A stretch of 64,000 nucleotides of DNA from Massilia solisilvae. GTDB lineage: Bacteria; Pseudomonadota; Gammaproteobacteria; Burkholderiales; Burkholderiaceae_D. Positions 9,069 through 16,826 of the stretch are shown here, one piece after another. Both the position numbers and the translations under genes were made by a program. Location: positions 124,001-188,000 of the forward strand of contig NZ_JANUGV010000003.1 in NCBI RefSeq assembly GCF_024753215.1, read 5' to 3'. Each line of letters opens with the position of its first letter. Position 1 is the stretch's first letter. The notes below the pieces were generated by a model, which saw only the letters and a list, made by a program, of their open reading frames with translations, was not told where the DNA came from and made no database searches.

Positions 9069-9177
9069 GACCGTCATCCCGGCGAAGGCCGGGATCCATG
9101 CTGAGCGCGAGTGGCAGCAAGCGTGTGCCGCGTACCTGCAACCTCAGCATGGGTCCCGGCCTGCGCCGGGACGACGT
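9069..9177. repeat. REP-like palindromic repeat, family B
   Basis: This is the same two-hairpin unit as at 5661 (CATCCCGGCGAAGGCCGGGATCC on the left, GTCCCGGCCTGCGCCGGGAC on the right), with a longer spacer. It lies inside the catabolic operon between the CoA-transferase and MmgE/PrpD genes, where it could tune transcript stability or expression of the downstream half. Confidence 0.85.
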
Positions 9178-9196
9178 GTTGGGGCTAGTGACTGGG

Positions 9197-10375
9197 CTAA
9201 ATTGCCATCTGCTCGCGCAGCGCGGCAATGTCCTTGTCCTCGTACCCCAGCTCCGCCAGGATCGCCTGCGTGTTCGCCCCCAGCGCCGGAATCGGATCCA
9301 TGCGCGCGCTCCAGGTATTGGGCACGCCGGGCGGCACCAGCGCCGGCAGGGGGCCGGCGGGCGAATCCACTTCGGCCCAGCGATTGCGCGCCTTGAGCTG
9401 CGGGTGGTCCCAGATGTCGTGCATCGTGTTCACGTGCGCGTTTGCGATCTGGGCCGCGTCGAGGCGCTCGATCAGCTGTTCGGCGCTCAAGCTGGCGAAG
9501 GTTTCGTTGATGATTGCGCGCAGTGCGTCGCGCGAGGCGTTGCGCGCCGAGTTCGAATTGAAGCGCGGGTCGGTCGCCAGCTCCGGCTGCAGCAGAACCT
9601 TGGCGCAGAACAGCCCCCATTCGCGCTCGTTCTGCAGCCCCAGCATCACGATGCGCCCATCGCCAACCGGGAAAGGCCCGTACGGGTAGATGGTCGCGTG
9701 CGCCGCGCCCGCGCGTGGCGGCGGCGAGGCGCCGTCCATGCTGTAGTAGAGCGGGTAGTTCATCCACTCCGCCATGCACTCCAACATCGACACGTCGATC
9801 TCGCAACCCTGGCCCGTTCTGCCGCGCTGGATCAGCGCCGCCAGGATGTTCGAGTACGCGTACATGCCGGCCGAGATGTCGGCGATCGAGCAGCCGGCCT
9901 TGGCCATCTCGTCGGCCGTGCCGGTGATCGACAGGAACCCGGCCTCGCTCTGGATCAGCAGGTCGTAAGCCTTCTTGTCGCGGTATGGACCGTCCGAGCC
10001 ATAGCCCGAGATATTGCAGACGATCAGGCGCGGAAAGCGCTCGCGCAGGGCTTCGTACGACAGGCCAAGGCGCGCGGCCGCGCCCGGCGCCAGGTTCTGC
10101 ACCAGCACGTCGGCGCCTTCGAGCAGCTTGCCGAGGATGGCCTGTGCCTGTTCGTGCTTGACGTCCAGCGTCAGGCTCTCCTTGGAGCGGTTGGTCCATA
10201 CGAAGTGCGAGGCCAGGCCGCGTGCGCGCTGGTCGTAGGCGCGGGCGAAGTCGCCCACGCCCGGCCGCTCGACCTTGATGACGCGCGCGCCGAGGTCGGC
10301 CAGCTGGCGCGTGCAGAACGGCGCGGCGATCGCGTGTTCCAGCGTGATGACGGTGATTCCATCCAGTGGTCGCAT
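9197..10375 (-). CDS. CaiB/BaiF family CoA-transferase, probable itaconate CoA-transferase
   Basis: A 392-residue class III CoA-transferase. The start MRPLDGITVITLEHAIAAPF is typical. The catalytic aspartate is Asp138, in GSDGPYRDKKAYDLLIQ, followed by GFLSITG. Class III enzymes move CoA between acids through an aspartyl-CoA anhydride. By gene order the acceptor should be itaconate, with succinyl-CoA as donor, giving itaconyl-CoA for the neighbouring hydratase. A GAGGAGA ribosome site precedes the ATG. It follows the acyl-CoA dehydrogenase gene by 11 bases. Other possible acceptors are mesaconate or citramalate. Confidence 0.83.
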   Translation of the reverse strand: MRPLDGITVITLEHAIAAPFCTRQLADLGARVIKVERPGVGDFARAYDQRARGLASHFVWTNRSKESLTLDVKHEQAQAILGKLLEGADVLVQNLAPGAAARLGLSYEALRERFPRLIVCNISGYGSDGPYRDKKAYDLLIQSEAGFLSITGTADEMAKAGCSIADISAGMYAYSNILAALIQRGRTGQGCEIDVSMLECMAEWMNYPLYYSMDGASPPPRAGAAHATIYPYGPFPVGDGRIVMLGLQNEREWGLFCAKVLLQPELATDPRFNSNSARNASRDALRAIINETFASLSAEQLIERLDAAQIANAHVNTMHDIWDHPQLKARNRWAEVDSPAGPLPALVPPGVPNTWSARMDPIPALGANTQAILAELGYEDKDIAALREQMAI

Positions 10376-10386
10376 GACGGGTCTCC

Positions 10387-11544
10387 TCAGAACGAGCGCG
10401 GCATGCCGAGCACGTGCTCGCCGATATACGCGAGGATCAGGTTGGTCGAGATCGGCGCAACCTGGTACAGGCGCGTCTCGCGGAATTTGCGCTCGACGTC
10501 GTACTCGCAGGCGAAGCCGAAGCCGCCGTGGAACTGCAGGCAGGCGTTGGCCGCCTCCCACGACGCGTCCGCCGCCAGCATCTTGGCCATGTTGGCCTCG
10601 GCGCCGCAGTTCTTGTGGGCGTCGAACAGGCTGGCCGCCTTGTAGCGCATCAGGCTGGCCGCTTCCACGTTCACCCAGGCTTTCGCGATCGGGAACTGCA
10701 CGCCCTGGTTCTGGCCGATCGGGCGACCGAACACCTCGCGCTCCTTCACGTATTTGGTCACCTTGTCGATGAACCAGTAGCCGTCGCCGATGCATTCGGC
10801 CGCGATCAGGGTGCGCTCCGCGTTCAGGCCGTCGAGGATGTACTTGAAGCCCTTGCCTTCTTCGCCGATCAGGTTCTCGGCCGGGATCTCCAGGTTCTCG
10901 AAGAACAGCTCGTTGGTCTCGTGGTTGACCATGTTCAGGATCGGCTGCACGGTCAAGCCCTTGCCGATCGCTTCCTTCAGGTCCACGATGAAGATCGACA
11001 TGCCTTCCGACTTTTTGGTCACGTCCGACAGCGGCGTGGTGCGCGCCAGCAGGATCATCAGGTCCGAGTGCTGCACGCGCGAGATCCACACCTTCTGGCC
11101 GTTGATGACGTAGCGGTCGCCCTTGCGCACGGCCGTGGTCTTGATCTTGGTGGTGTCGGTGCCGGTGGTCGGCTCGGTCACGGCCATCGACTGCAGGCGC
11201 AGCGCGCCGCTGGCGATCTGGGGCAGGTAGCGTTCCTTCTGCTCCTTCGAGCCGTGGCGCAGCAGCGTGCCCATGTTGTACATCTGGCCGTGGCAGGCGC
11301 CCGAGTTGCCGCCGGCGCGGTTGATCTCTTCCATGATGACCGAGGCTTCGGTGAGCCCCAGGCCCGAGCCGCCGTACTCCTGCGGGATGAGCGCCGCCAG
11401 CCAGCCGGCCTGGGTCAGCGCGTTGACGAACGCCTCGGGGTAGCCGCGCTCCTCGTCGATCTTGCGGAAGTACTCGGCCGAGAATTCGCCGCACAGGGCG
11501 CGCACCGCGTCGCGGATGTCTTCGTAGTTGTCGTGGTGATGCAT
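10387..11544 (-). CDS. Acyl-CoA dehydrogenase family protein
   Basis: A 385-residue flavoprotein of the acyl-CoA dehydrogenase fold: an N-terminal helical domain, a beta domain with AVTEPTTGTDTTKIKTTA and VWISRVQHSDL, and a C-terminal helical domain with QFHGGFGFACEYDVERKFRETRLYQ. After that motif the sequence reads VAPISTN rather than the YEGT that holds the catalytic glutamate in medium-chain dehydrogenases. The base may therefore sit elsewhere, as in isovaleryl-CoA dehydrogenase, or the activity may differ. A homologue is present in the Pseudomonas itaconate locus but has no step in the known three-enzyme pathway. It probably acts on a related branched CoA ester. Confidence 0.88.
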   Translation of the reverse strand: MHHHDNYEDIRDAVRALCGEFSAEYFRKIDEERGYPEAFVNALTQAGWLAALIPQEYGGSGLGLTEASVIMEEINRAGGNSGACHGQMYNMGTLLRHGSKEQKERYLPQIASGALRLQSMAVTEPTTGTDTTKIKTTAVRKGDRYVINGQKVWISRVQHSDLMILLARTTPLSDVTKKSEGMSIFIVDLKEAIGKGLTVQPILNMVNHETNELFFENLEIPAENLIGEEGKGFKYILDGLNAERTLIAAECIGDGYWFIDKVTKYVKEREVFGRPIGQNQGVQFPIAKAWVNVEAASLMRYKAASLFDAHKNCGAEANMAKMLAADASWEAANACLQFHGGFGFACEYDVERKFRETRLYQVAPISTNLILAYIGEHVLGMPRSF

Positions 11545-11578
11545 TGGTGTCTCCGGAAGTTATTCTTGGTCTGGCGCG

Positions 11579-12439
11579 TCAGGCCAGCGTGGCCTCGGCC
11601 TGCATGGCGAGCTCGCCGCGCATGTTCTGGGCCCACAGGTGCACGGTGCGGCCATCGGCGTCGGGCCGGCCGCACAGGGTGAAGGGCTCGATGTCGAACA
11701 GCGAGCCGACCGCGCGGAACGAGAAGGTGGCCATGCGCGCATCTGGCATGTGCCGGCGCAGCAGGTCGGCCAGCAGGGTGGCGATCAGAGGGCCGTGCAC
11801 GATCAGGCCGGGATAGCCCTCGACCTTGGTCACATAGCTGCGGTCGTAGTGAATGCGGTGGCCGTTGAATGTGAGCGCCGAGTAGCGGAACAGCAGCACC
11901 GGGTCGGGCGTGACAATGCGCGACCAGGCGGCGTCAAGCGGGGCCATCTTCGGGGCCGGGGCCGCCGCGCCGGGCGTGGGCAGCGGACGGTAGACGATGT
12001 CGTGTTCCTCGGTCACGCACACGCGGCCCGCATGCGCCAGCTCGTGCTTCACGGTGACGAACACCAGGCTGCCGCTTGCGCCGCTCTTGGGCGTCACGCT
12101 CATCACCTGCGAGGTGCGCGCGGCCACGCCTTCGACCGGCAGCGGTTCGGCAAAGCTCAGGCGGCCGCCGGCCCACATGCGGCGCGGCAGCGGCACCGGC
12201 GGCAAAAAGCCGCCACGCCTCGGGTGGCCGTCCGGACCGATCTCCGATTGCGGCGCGGCGGACCAGAAATAGGCCCAGTGCCACAGCGGCGGCAAGGCGT
12301 CGCCATCCTTGAACGTGTCGCTACGGTCGAGCGTGGCGGCCATCGCGTTGGCGGTCGTGGCGCCGACCCGGGTTTCGAGCGTCTCGGTCTTGCCGACCCA
12401 TTGTTGCAGTAAGGAATTGTCGAGGGCGTCAGCAGTCAT
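11579..12439 (-). CDS. MaoC/HTD2-type hydratase, probable itaconyl-CoA hydratase
   Basis: A 286-residue double hot-dog hydratase related to mesaconyl-C4-CoA hydratase. The N-terminal half carries the FAS1-like dehydratase region LPPLWHWAYF and PRRMWAGGRL. The C-terminal hydratase motif is DPVLLFRYSALTFNGHRIHYD, followed by YPGLIVHGPL, which supplies the catalytic Asp/His pair. It should convert itaconyl-CoA to citramalyl-CoA. ATG at 12439 (MTADALDN) is chosen because the longer in-frame extension runs into the LysR operator region and looks non-coding. It is the first gene of the operon. Confidence 0.8.
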   Translation of the reverse strand: MTADALDNSLLQQWVGKTETLETRVGATTANAMAATLDRSDTFKDGDALPPLWHWAYFWSAAPQSEIGPDGHPRRGGFLPPVPLPRRMWAGGRLSFAEPLPVEGVAARTSQVMSVTPKSGASGSLVFVTVKHELAHAGRVCVTEEHDIVYRPLPTPGAAAPAPKMAPLDAAWSRIVTPDPVLLFRYSALTFNGHRIHYDRSYVTKVEGYPGLIVHGPLIATLLADLLRRHMPDARMATFSFRAVGSLFDIEPFTLCGRPDADGRTVHLWAQNMRGELAMQAEATLA

Positions 12440-12493
12440 GGATGTCAGGGTCATCAGTAACAAGGTGGCCAGTGTGGGCCGGACACCCGGAAC

Positions 12494-12506
12494 GCACAAT
12501 CTGTGC
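12494..12506. promoter_or_regulatory. Palindromic candidate LysR operator
   Basis: GCACA-ATC-TGTGC is a perfect 5+5 inverted repeat in the middle of the 146-base divergent gap between the hydratase and LysR genes. LysR regulators usually bind such interrupted palindromes between the two promoters. TAGAAT at 12553-12558 could be the -10 of the LysR gene. Confidence 0.45.
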
Positions 12507-12585
12507 TTTTGGAAGGGGGGCTACGGTTTCGGCGTAGGCAAGGCGCTTGGGCTAGAATGCCTGAGTGAAATAAGGAAACGCGCAC

Positions 12586-13479
12586 ATGCTTTTCGACTTG
12601 ACCGACCTGCGCCTGTTCATCTTCGTCGCAGAACTAAAGAGCCTGACCCGCGCGGCGGAACGGATGCACTTGTCGCTGGCGGCCGCCAGCAACCGGATCA
12701 AGGAGCTCGAATCGCGCTTCGGCATGCGCCTGCTGTATCGCGAGAACAAGGGCGTGAGCCTGTCGCCGGCCGGCGAGACACTGCTGGCGCACGCGCAGCG
12801 CTTCATGCAGCAGGTCGAGCTGCTCAAGAGCGACATGCAGCAGTACAACAACGGCATCAAGGGTCATATCCGCATCTTCGCCAATACGACCGCGGTGACG
12901 GAATTCATGCCGCACGTGCTCGGCACCTTCCTCGCGTCGCACCCGCAGGTGAACGTGGCGCTGGAAGAGCGGCTGAACCACGACATCGTGCGCGGCGTGC
13001 AGGAAGGCACTGCCGACATCGGCGTTGCCGCCGGCGCGGTGCAGGGGCAGGGGCTGGAGATCATCAACTTTTCCACCGACCGGCTGGTGCTGGCCACGGC
13101 CGCGGATCATCCGCTGGCGCAGGCCGGCAGCATCGGCTTTGCCGAGACGCTGGAATATCCCCACATCGGCCTGCACGAGGGCAGCACGCTGCAGCACTTC
13201 CTGAACCGGGTGGTGACGGACAGCGGCGACCGCCTGAACCTGCGCATCCAGGTGCGCGGCTTCGATGCGATGTGCCGCATGGTGGAGGCGAACGTGGGCA
13301 TCGGTATCCTGCCGCAGTCCGCGGCGCGGCGCCACAGCCAGACGATGAAACTGGCGCTGGTGGATCTGTCCGATGACTGGGCCGTGCGCGAGCGCAGCAT
13401 CGTGGTGCAGAAGCTCGAGGCGCTGCCGGCGTATGCGCGCGAACTGGTGGAGATGATCAGGTCCGAGGCGTCGGGTTAA
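12586..13479 (+). CDS. LysR-family transcriptional regulator
   Basis: A 297-residue regulator with an N-terminal winged helix (LRLFIFVAELKSLTRAAERMHLSLAAASNRIKELE, residues 7-41) and a C-terminal effector domain. It is divergent from the catabolic operon. In Pseudomonas aeruginosa and Yersinia a LysR gene occupies the same place and activates itaconate degradation genes in response to itaconate. It likely binds the GCACAATCTGTGC palindrome in the shared gap and activates leftward transcription while repressing its own. The effector is inferred, not seen. Confidence 0.9.
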   Translation: MLFDLTDLRLFIFVAELKSLTRAAERMHLSLAAASNRIKELESRFGMRLLYRENKGVSLSPAGETLLAHAQRFMQQVELLKSDMQQYNNGIKGHIRIFANTTAVTEFMPHVLGTFLASHPQVNVALEERLNHDIVRGVQEGTADIGVAAGAVQGQGLEIINFSTDRLVLATAADHPLAQAGSIGFAETLEYPHIGLHEGSTLQHFLNRVVTDSGDRLNLRIQVRGFDAMCRMVEANVGIGILPQSAARRHSQTMKLALVDLSDDWAVRERSIVVQKLEALPAYARELVEMIRSEASG

Positions 13480-13495
13480 GCCGCAGCCTATGCAC

Positions 13496-13576
13496 GTCGT
13501 TCCCGCGCAGGCGGGAACCCATAGACAGCGTGAGGGGACGCTCAGTATGGGTCCCCGCCTCCGCAGGGACGACGGT
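13496..13576. repeat. Diverged family B palindromic repeat
   Basis: TTCCCGCGCAGGCGGGAA and GTCCCCGCCTCCGCAGGGAC hairpins flank an inverted CCCATA/TATGGG pair, the same plan as the family B repeats but with changed stem bases. CGTCGT and ACGACG form the outer ends. It lies between the convergent LysR and ubiH genes. Confidence 0.7.
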
Positions 13577-13590
13577 CTTTAAGCCGCAGG

Positions 13591-14775
13591 TTATGACTGT
13601 TGCGTGTAGCGCGGCACGCGCCCGCCGCGGTGGCCGAACATCATCAGCTCGGCCAGCAGCATGCGCGCCGGCTTGACGGTGTCCAGCACCGCCAGCGACA
13701 ACCCGAACAGCGACTGCAGTGGCCCGGTGTCGGTGAAGATGCGCGCCATCGCATCGGTCACGCTGATGGTCAGGCGCCGGTCATGCTGGCGCTCGTCCAC
13801 GAAGCGCTGGACCGCATGCGGGCCCGCTCCTTCAGTGGCCAGCACGCGCGCCAGCACCGCGGCGTCGCGCAGGCCCAGGTTCATGCCCTGTCCCGCCACC
13901 GGATGCAGCGTTTGCGCCGCATTGCCCACCGCGACCGTGCGCGCGGTGGCGCGCGCGTCTGCGTTCAGCCCCAGCGGATAGGCCACTCGCGTCGATGCGG
14001 CGGTAAATCGCCCCAGGCGCGAGCCGAAGGCGTCGCCCAACTGCGCCAGGAAGTGCGCATCGTCCAGCTCCAGCAGCTGCGCCGCGCGCTCGGGCTTGAC
14101 GCACCACACCAGCGCGTACTGGTGGCCGTCGGCGCCGTCCTGCGGCAGCAGGGCCAGCGGCCCTTCCTCGGTGAAGCGCTCGAAGGCGCGATGGGGAATC
14201 GGGTTGCTCGCGGTGATGCGCGCGATCACGCCGGTCTGCCCGTAGTCGCGCTTGATCGAGCGGTCCTGCTGCTGGCCGAAGATGCCGCCCTCGGCCTGCA
14301 CCGCCACCAGCGCGCGAATCGTGCGGCCGTCGTCGAGCGTGAGCGTGACGCGGTCGCTCTGTTCGTCCACGCCCACCACGCGTGCCGGCCGGATCACGGT
14401 CACGCCGGCGCGTTCGCAGGCGCGCGCCAGCGCATCGACCACGTCGCCGTAGCGCGCCACGTAGCCCAGCGCGGCCAGCTTGTGCTCGGCACGGTCCATC
14501 AGGCTGCGCCCCAGGCGCCCGCGCCGGCTCACGTGGATCTGGTGGATCGCGGTGGCCGGCAGCGGCCACGCGCCCAGTTCTTCCAGCAGCAGGCGGCTGC
14601 CCCAGGCCAGCGCGATCGAGCGCGGGTCCGAGATCGCCTGTCCCAGCGACTTGGCATCGACCAGCGCAATGCGCTTGCCGGGCACGCCGCGCTTGGCCAT
14701 CAGCGCGGCCAGCGCCATGCCCACCGGGCCGGCGCCGCAGACCGCGACGTCCACTTGCAGTTCTTCGTTCATCAT
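13591..14775 (-). CDS. ubiH: FAD-dependent ubiquinone hydroxylase, UbiH family
   Basis: A 394-residue flavin monooxygenase of the UbiH/UbiF/COQ6 family, which hydroxylates the ring of ubiquinone precursors at the inner face of the membrane. The FAD dinucleotide motif GAGPVGMALAALMA is at residues 14-27. The family segment DPRSIALAWGSRLLLEELGAW is at about 50-70, and the second FAD motif GNAAQTLHPVAGQGMNLGLRDA at about 287-308. It overlaps pepP by four bases (ATGA); pepP-ubiH linkage is conserved from Escherichia coli, which favours UbiH over UbiF or UbiI. The exact ring position cannot be read from sequence. Confidence 0.88.
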   Translation of the reverse strand: MMNEELQVDVAVCGAGPVGMALAALMAKRGVPGKRIALVDAKSLGQAISDPRSIALAWGSRLLLEELGAWPLPATAIHQIHVSRRGRLGRSLMDRAEHKLAALGYVARYGDVVDALARACERAGVTVIRPARVVGVDEQSDRVTLTLDDGRTIRALVAVQAEGGIFGQQQDRSIKRDYGQTGVIARITASNPIPHRAFERFTEEGPLALLPQDGADGHQYALVWCVKPERAAQLLELDDAHFLAQLGDAFGSRLGRFTAASTRVAYPLGLNADARATARTVAVGNAAQTLHPVAGQGMNLGLRDAAVLARVLATEGAGPHAVQRFVDERQHDRRLTISVTDAMARIFTDTGPLQSLFGLSLAVLDTVKPARMLLAELMMFGHRGGRVPRYTQQS

Positions 14776-16103
14776 GGTTTGCGCATCAGTTCTTCAATCT
14801 CGTCCACCTGCTTGGGCGCGGCGCCGGTCAGCACGCGGCAGCCCGCGTCGGTCACGACCACGTCGTCCTCGATCCGGATGCCGATGTTCCAGTATGTCTC
14901 GGGCACGCCTTGGGTGGGGCGCACATAGATGCCCGGTTCCACCGTCAGTACCATCCCCGGCAGCAGGCTGCGCGAGGGTTTGCCCTCCAGAGTGGTGTCG
15001 CGGTAGCGGCCCACGTCGTGCACGTCCAGTCCCAGCCAGTGCCCGGTGCCGTGCATGTAAAACTGCTGGTACGCGCGCTCGGCCACCACGTTGTCCACGT
15101 TGCCGTACTTTGCCTTGTCGAGCAGGCCCAGGTCGAGCATGCCCTGCGCCAGCACCCGCACCGCCGCGTCGTGGATGTCGCTGTACGGCCGTCCAGGCGC
15201 GACCGCATCGAGCGCAGCCTGCTGCGAGGCCAGCACCAGTTCGTACAGGGAGCGCTGCGCAGGCGAGAAGCGGCCGTTGGCCGGGTAGGTGCGCGTGATG
15301 TCGGCCGCGTACGAGTCCAGCTCGCAGCCGGCGTCGATCAGCACCAGATCGCCGTCGGCAACCTGTGCGTTGTTGGCGATGTAGTGCAGCACGCAGGCGT
15401 TGGCGCCGGCGGCCACGATGGGCGTGTAGGCCGGGAACTGCGCGCCGCAGCGCCGGAATTCATGCAGCAGCTCGGCCTCGATCTCGTACTCGAACATGCC
15501 GGCTCGCGTGGCGCGCATCGCGCGTGCATGGGCGTTGCCAGAGATGGTCCCGGCGCGCAGCATCGTGGCCAGCTCGGTCTCGTCCTTGTGCAGCCGCATC
15601 TCGTCGAGCACGGGCAGCAGGTCGTGCGCGGCCGGCGGCGCGGTGATGCCGCTGCGGCCTTGCGCGCGCACCGCGGCCAGCCAGCCGGCCAGGCGCTGCT
15701 CGACCGGCAGGCCGCGCCCGAGCGGATACCACACGGCCGGGCAGTCGGCCAGCAGGCGCGCCATCTGCGCATCGAGCTCGCCGATTGCATATGCCTCGTC
15801 CAGGCCGAAGGCGTCTTTGGCGCCCGGCGGGCCGTAGCGAAAGCCGTCCCAGATCTCGCGCTGCACGTCCTTTTCGCGGCAGAACAGGATCGAGCGTGCC
15901 GGCTTGTCGCCCTGCGCCGCCACGATCACGAGCGCGCTTTCCGGCTCGGTAAAACCGGTCAGGTAGTAGAAGTAGCTGTCGTGGCGGTAGGGATAATCGC
16001 TGTCGCCGTTGCGCGGCGCTTCAGGCGCGGTGAACAGCACGGCCACCGCGCCCGGCTGCATCGCTGCGGCCAGGCGGGCGCGGCGAGCAGCGAACTGTTT
16101 CAT
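14772..16103 (-). CDS. pepP: Xaa-Pro aminopeptidase PepP
   Basis: A 443-residue cytoplasmic metallopeptidase that removes an N-terminal residue preceding proline. The N-terminal creatinase-like domain contains YYLTGFTEPESALV. The C-terminal pita-bread domain holds the dimetal ligands in VLIDAGCELDSYAADITRTYP (two Asp), HGTGHWLGLDVHD (His), TVEPGIYV (Glu) and IRIEDDVVV (Glu). ATG at 16103 is the natural start, and it overlaps the murU stop by four bases. The gene sits in a tight four-gene leftward run, amgK-murU-pepP-ubiH. Confidence 0.95.
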   Translation of the reverse strand: MKQFAARRARLAAAMQPGAVAVLFTAPEAPRNGDSDYPYRHDSYFYYLTGFTEPESALVIVAAQGDKPARSILFCREKDVQREIWDGFRYGPPGAKDAFGLDEAYAIGELDAQMARLLADCPAVWYPLGRGLPVEQRLAGWLAAVRAQGRSGITAPPAAHDLLPVLDEMRLHKDETELATMLRAGTISGNAHARAMRATRAGMFEYEIEAELLHEFRRCGAQFPAYTPIVAAGANACVLHYIANNAQVADGDLVLIDAGCELDSYAADITRTYPANGRFSPAQRSLYELVLASQQAALDAVAPGRPYSDIHDAAVRVLAQGMLDLGLLDKAKYGNVDNVVAERAYQQFYMHGTGHWLGLDVHDVGRYRDTTLEGKPSRSLLPGMVLTVEPGIYVRPTQGVPETYWNIGIRIEDDVVVTDAGCRVLTGAAPKQVDEIEELMRKP

Positions 16104-16816
16104 GACGCGGCCTTCGCAAACGGCGCGTTCAGCTCCTCGAGCTGGCTGGCCACGCCCACGTTGACCCATTGGCCGTTGTAGATCTCGCCGCCAACCCGGC
16201 CCTGGTCCACGTACTTGCGCACCAGCGCGCCGAACTTGACGAAGTCGCCCGGACTGATCGCCTCGAACATCTCCGGGCGGTACACGCCGATGCCGGCGTA
16301 GTTCCACATCGGGCTGCCCTCGTTGGCCACCTCGAACATCGTCAGCGCGAAGTCGCCTTTCGGGTTATGCCACGGGTTCGGCGCCAGGTACAGCCAGGCG
16401 ATGTCGCGTGCGTCCTTCGGATAGGGGTTGCCCAGCACGTCCGCGTCCTTGAGCGCATCGAGCGCCAGGGTGAAATCGAAGTAGGGCGCGTAGATGTCGC
16501 CCGACACCGCGAGGAAGGGCTCGTCGCCCAGCAGGGGCAGCGCATTGGCGATGCCGCCCGCCCATTCGAGCGGGGTCGGTTCGTGCGAGTACACGATGCG
16601 CGCGCCATAGCGGCTGCCGTCGCCCAGTTCGGCCTCGATCATGTGGCCCAGGTGCGAGTGGTTGATCACGATGTCCGTGATCCCCGCGCGCACCAGGTTC
16701 AGCACGTGCCAGGTGATCATCGGGCGGCCGCGCACCTTGAGCAGCGGCTTGGGGCAGGTGTCGGTCAGCGGGCGCATCCGCTCGCCGCGGCCGGCGGCCA
16801 GAATCATGGCTTTCAT
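16100..16816 (-). CDS. murU: N-acetylmuramate-1-phosphate uridylyltransferase MurU
   Basis: A 238-residue nucleotidyltransferase. The signature MKAMILAAGRGERMRPLTDTCPKPLL lies at the N terminus, with the catalytic lysine in PKPLL and the metal-binding aspartate in VSGDIYAP. It joins UTP to MurNAc-1-phosphate to give UDP-MurNAc, bypassing de novo synthesis and giving intrinsic fosfomycin tolerance in Pseudomonas. The kinase partner AmgK is encoded ten bases upstream, which makes MurU more likely than a hexose-1-phosphate transferase. No acyltransferase domain follows, consistent with the short MurU form. Confidence 0.9.
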   Translation of the reverse strand: MKAMILAAGRGERMRPLTDTCPKPLLKVRGRPMITWHVLNLVRAGITDIVINHSHLGHMIEAELGDGSRYGARIVYSHEPTPLEWAGGIANALPLLGDEPFLAVSGDIYAPYFDFTLALDALKDADVLGNPYPKDARDIAWLYLAPNPWHNPKGDFALTMFEVANEGSPMWNYAGIGVYRPEMFEAISPGDFVKFGALVRKYVDQGRVGGEIYNGQWVNVGVASQLEELNAPFAKAAS

Positions 16817-16826
16817 CGGGAATTCT

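Noticed and set aside
6797-10645. A 1282-codon rightward open frame opposite the catabolic genes
   Set aside because: It mirrors dctP, the lyase, MmgE/PrpD and CoA-transferase genes, is rich in Arg/His/Gln as expected from an antisense frame in GC-rich DNA, runs through a palindromic repeat and has no recognisable domain.
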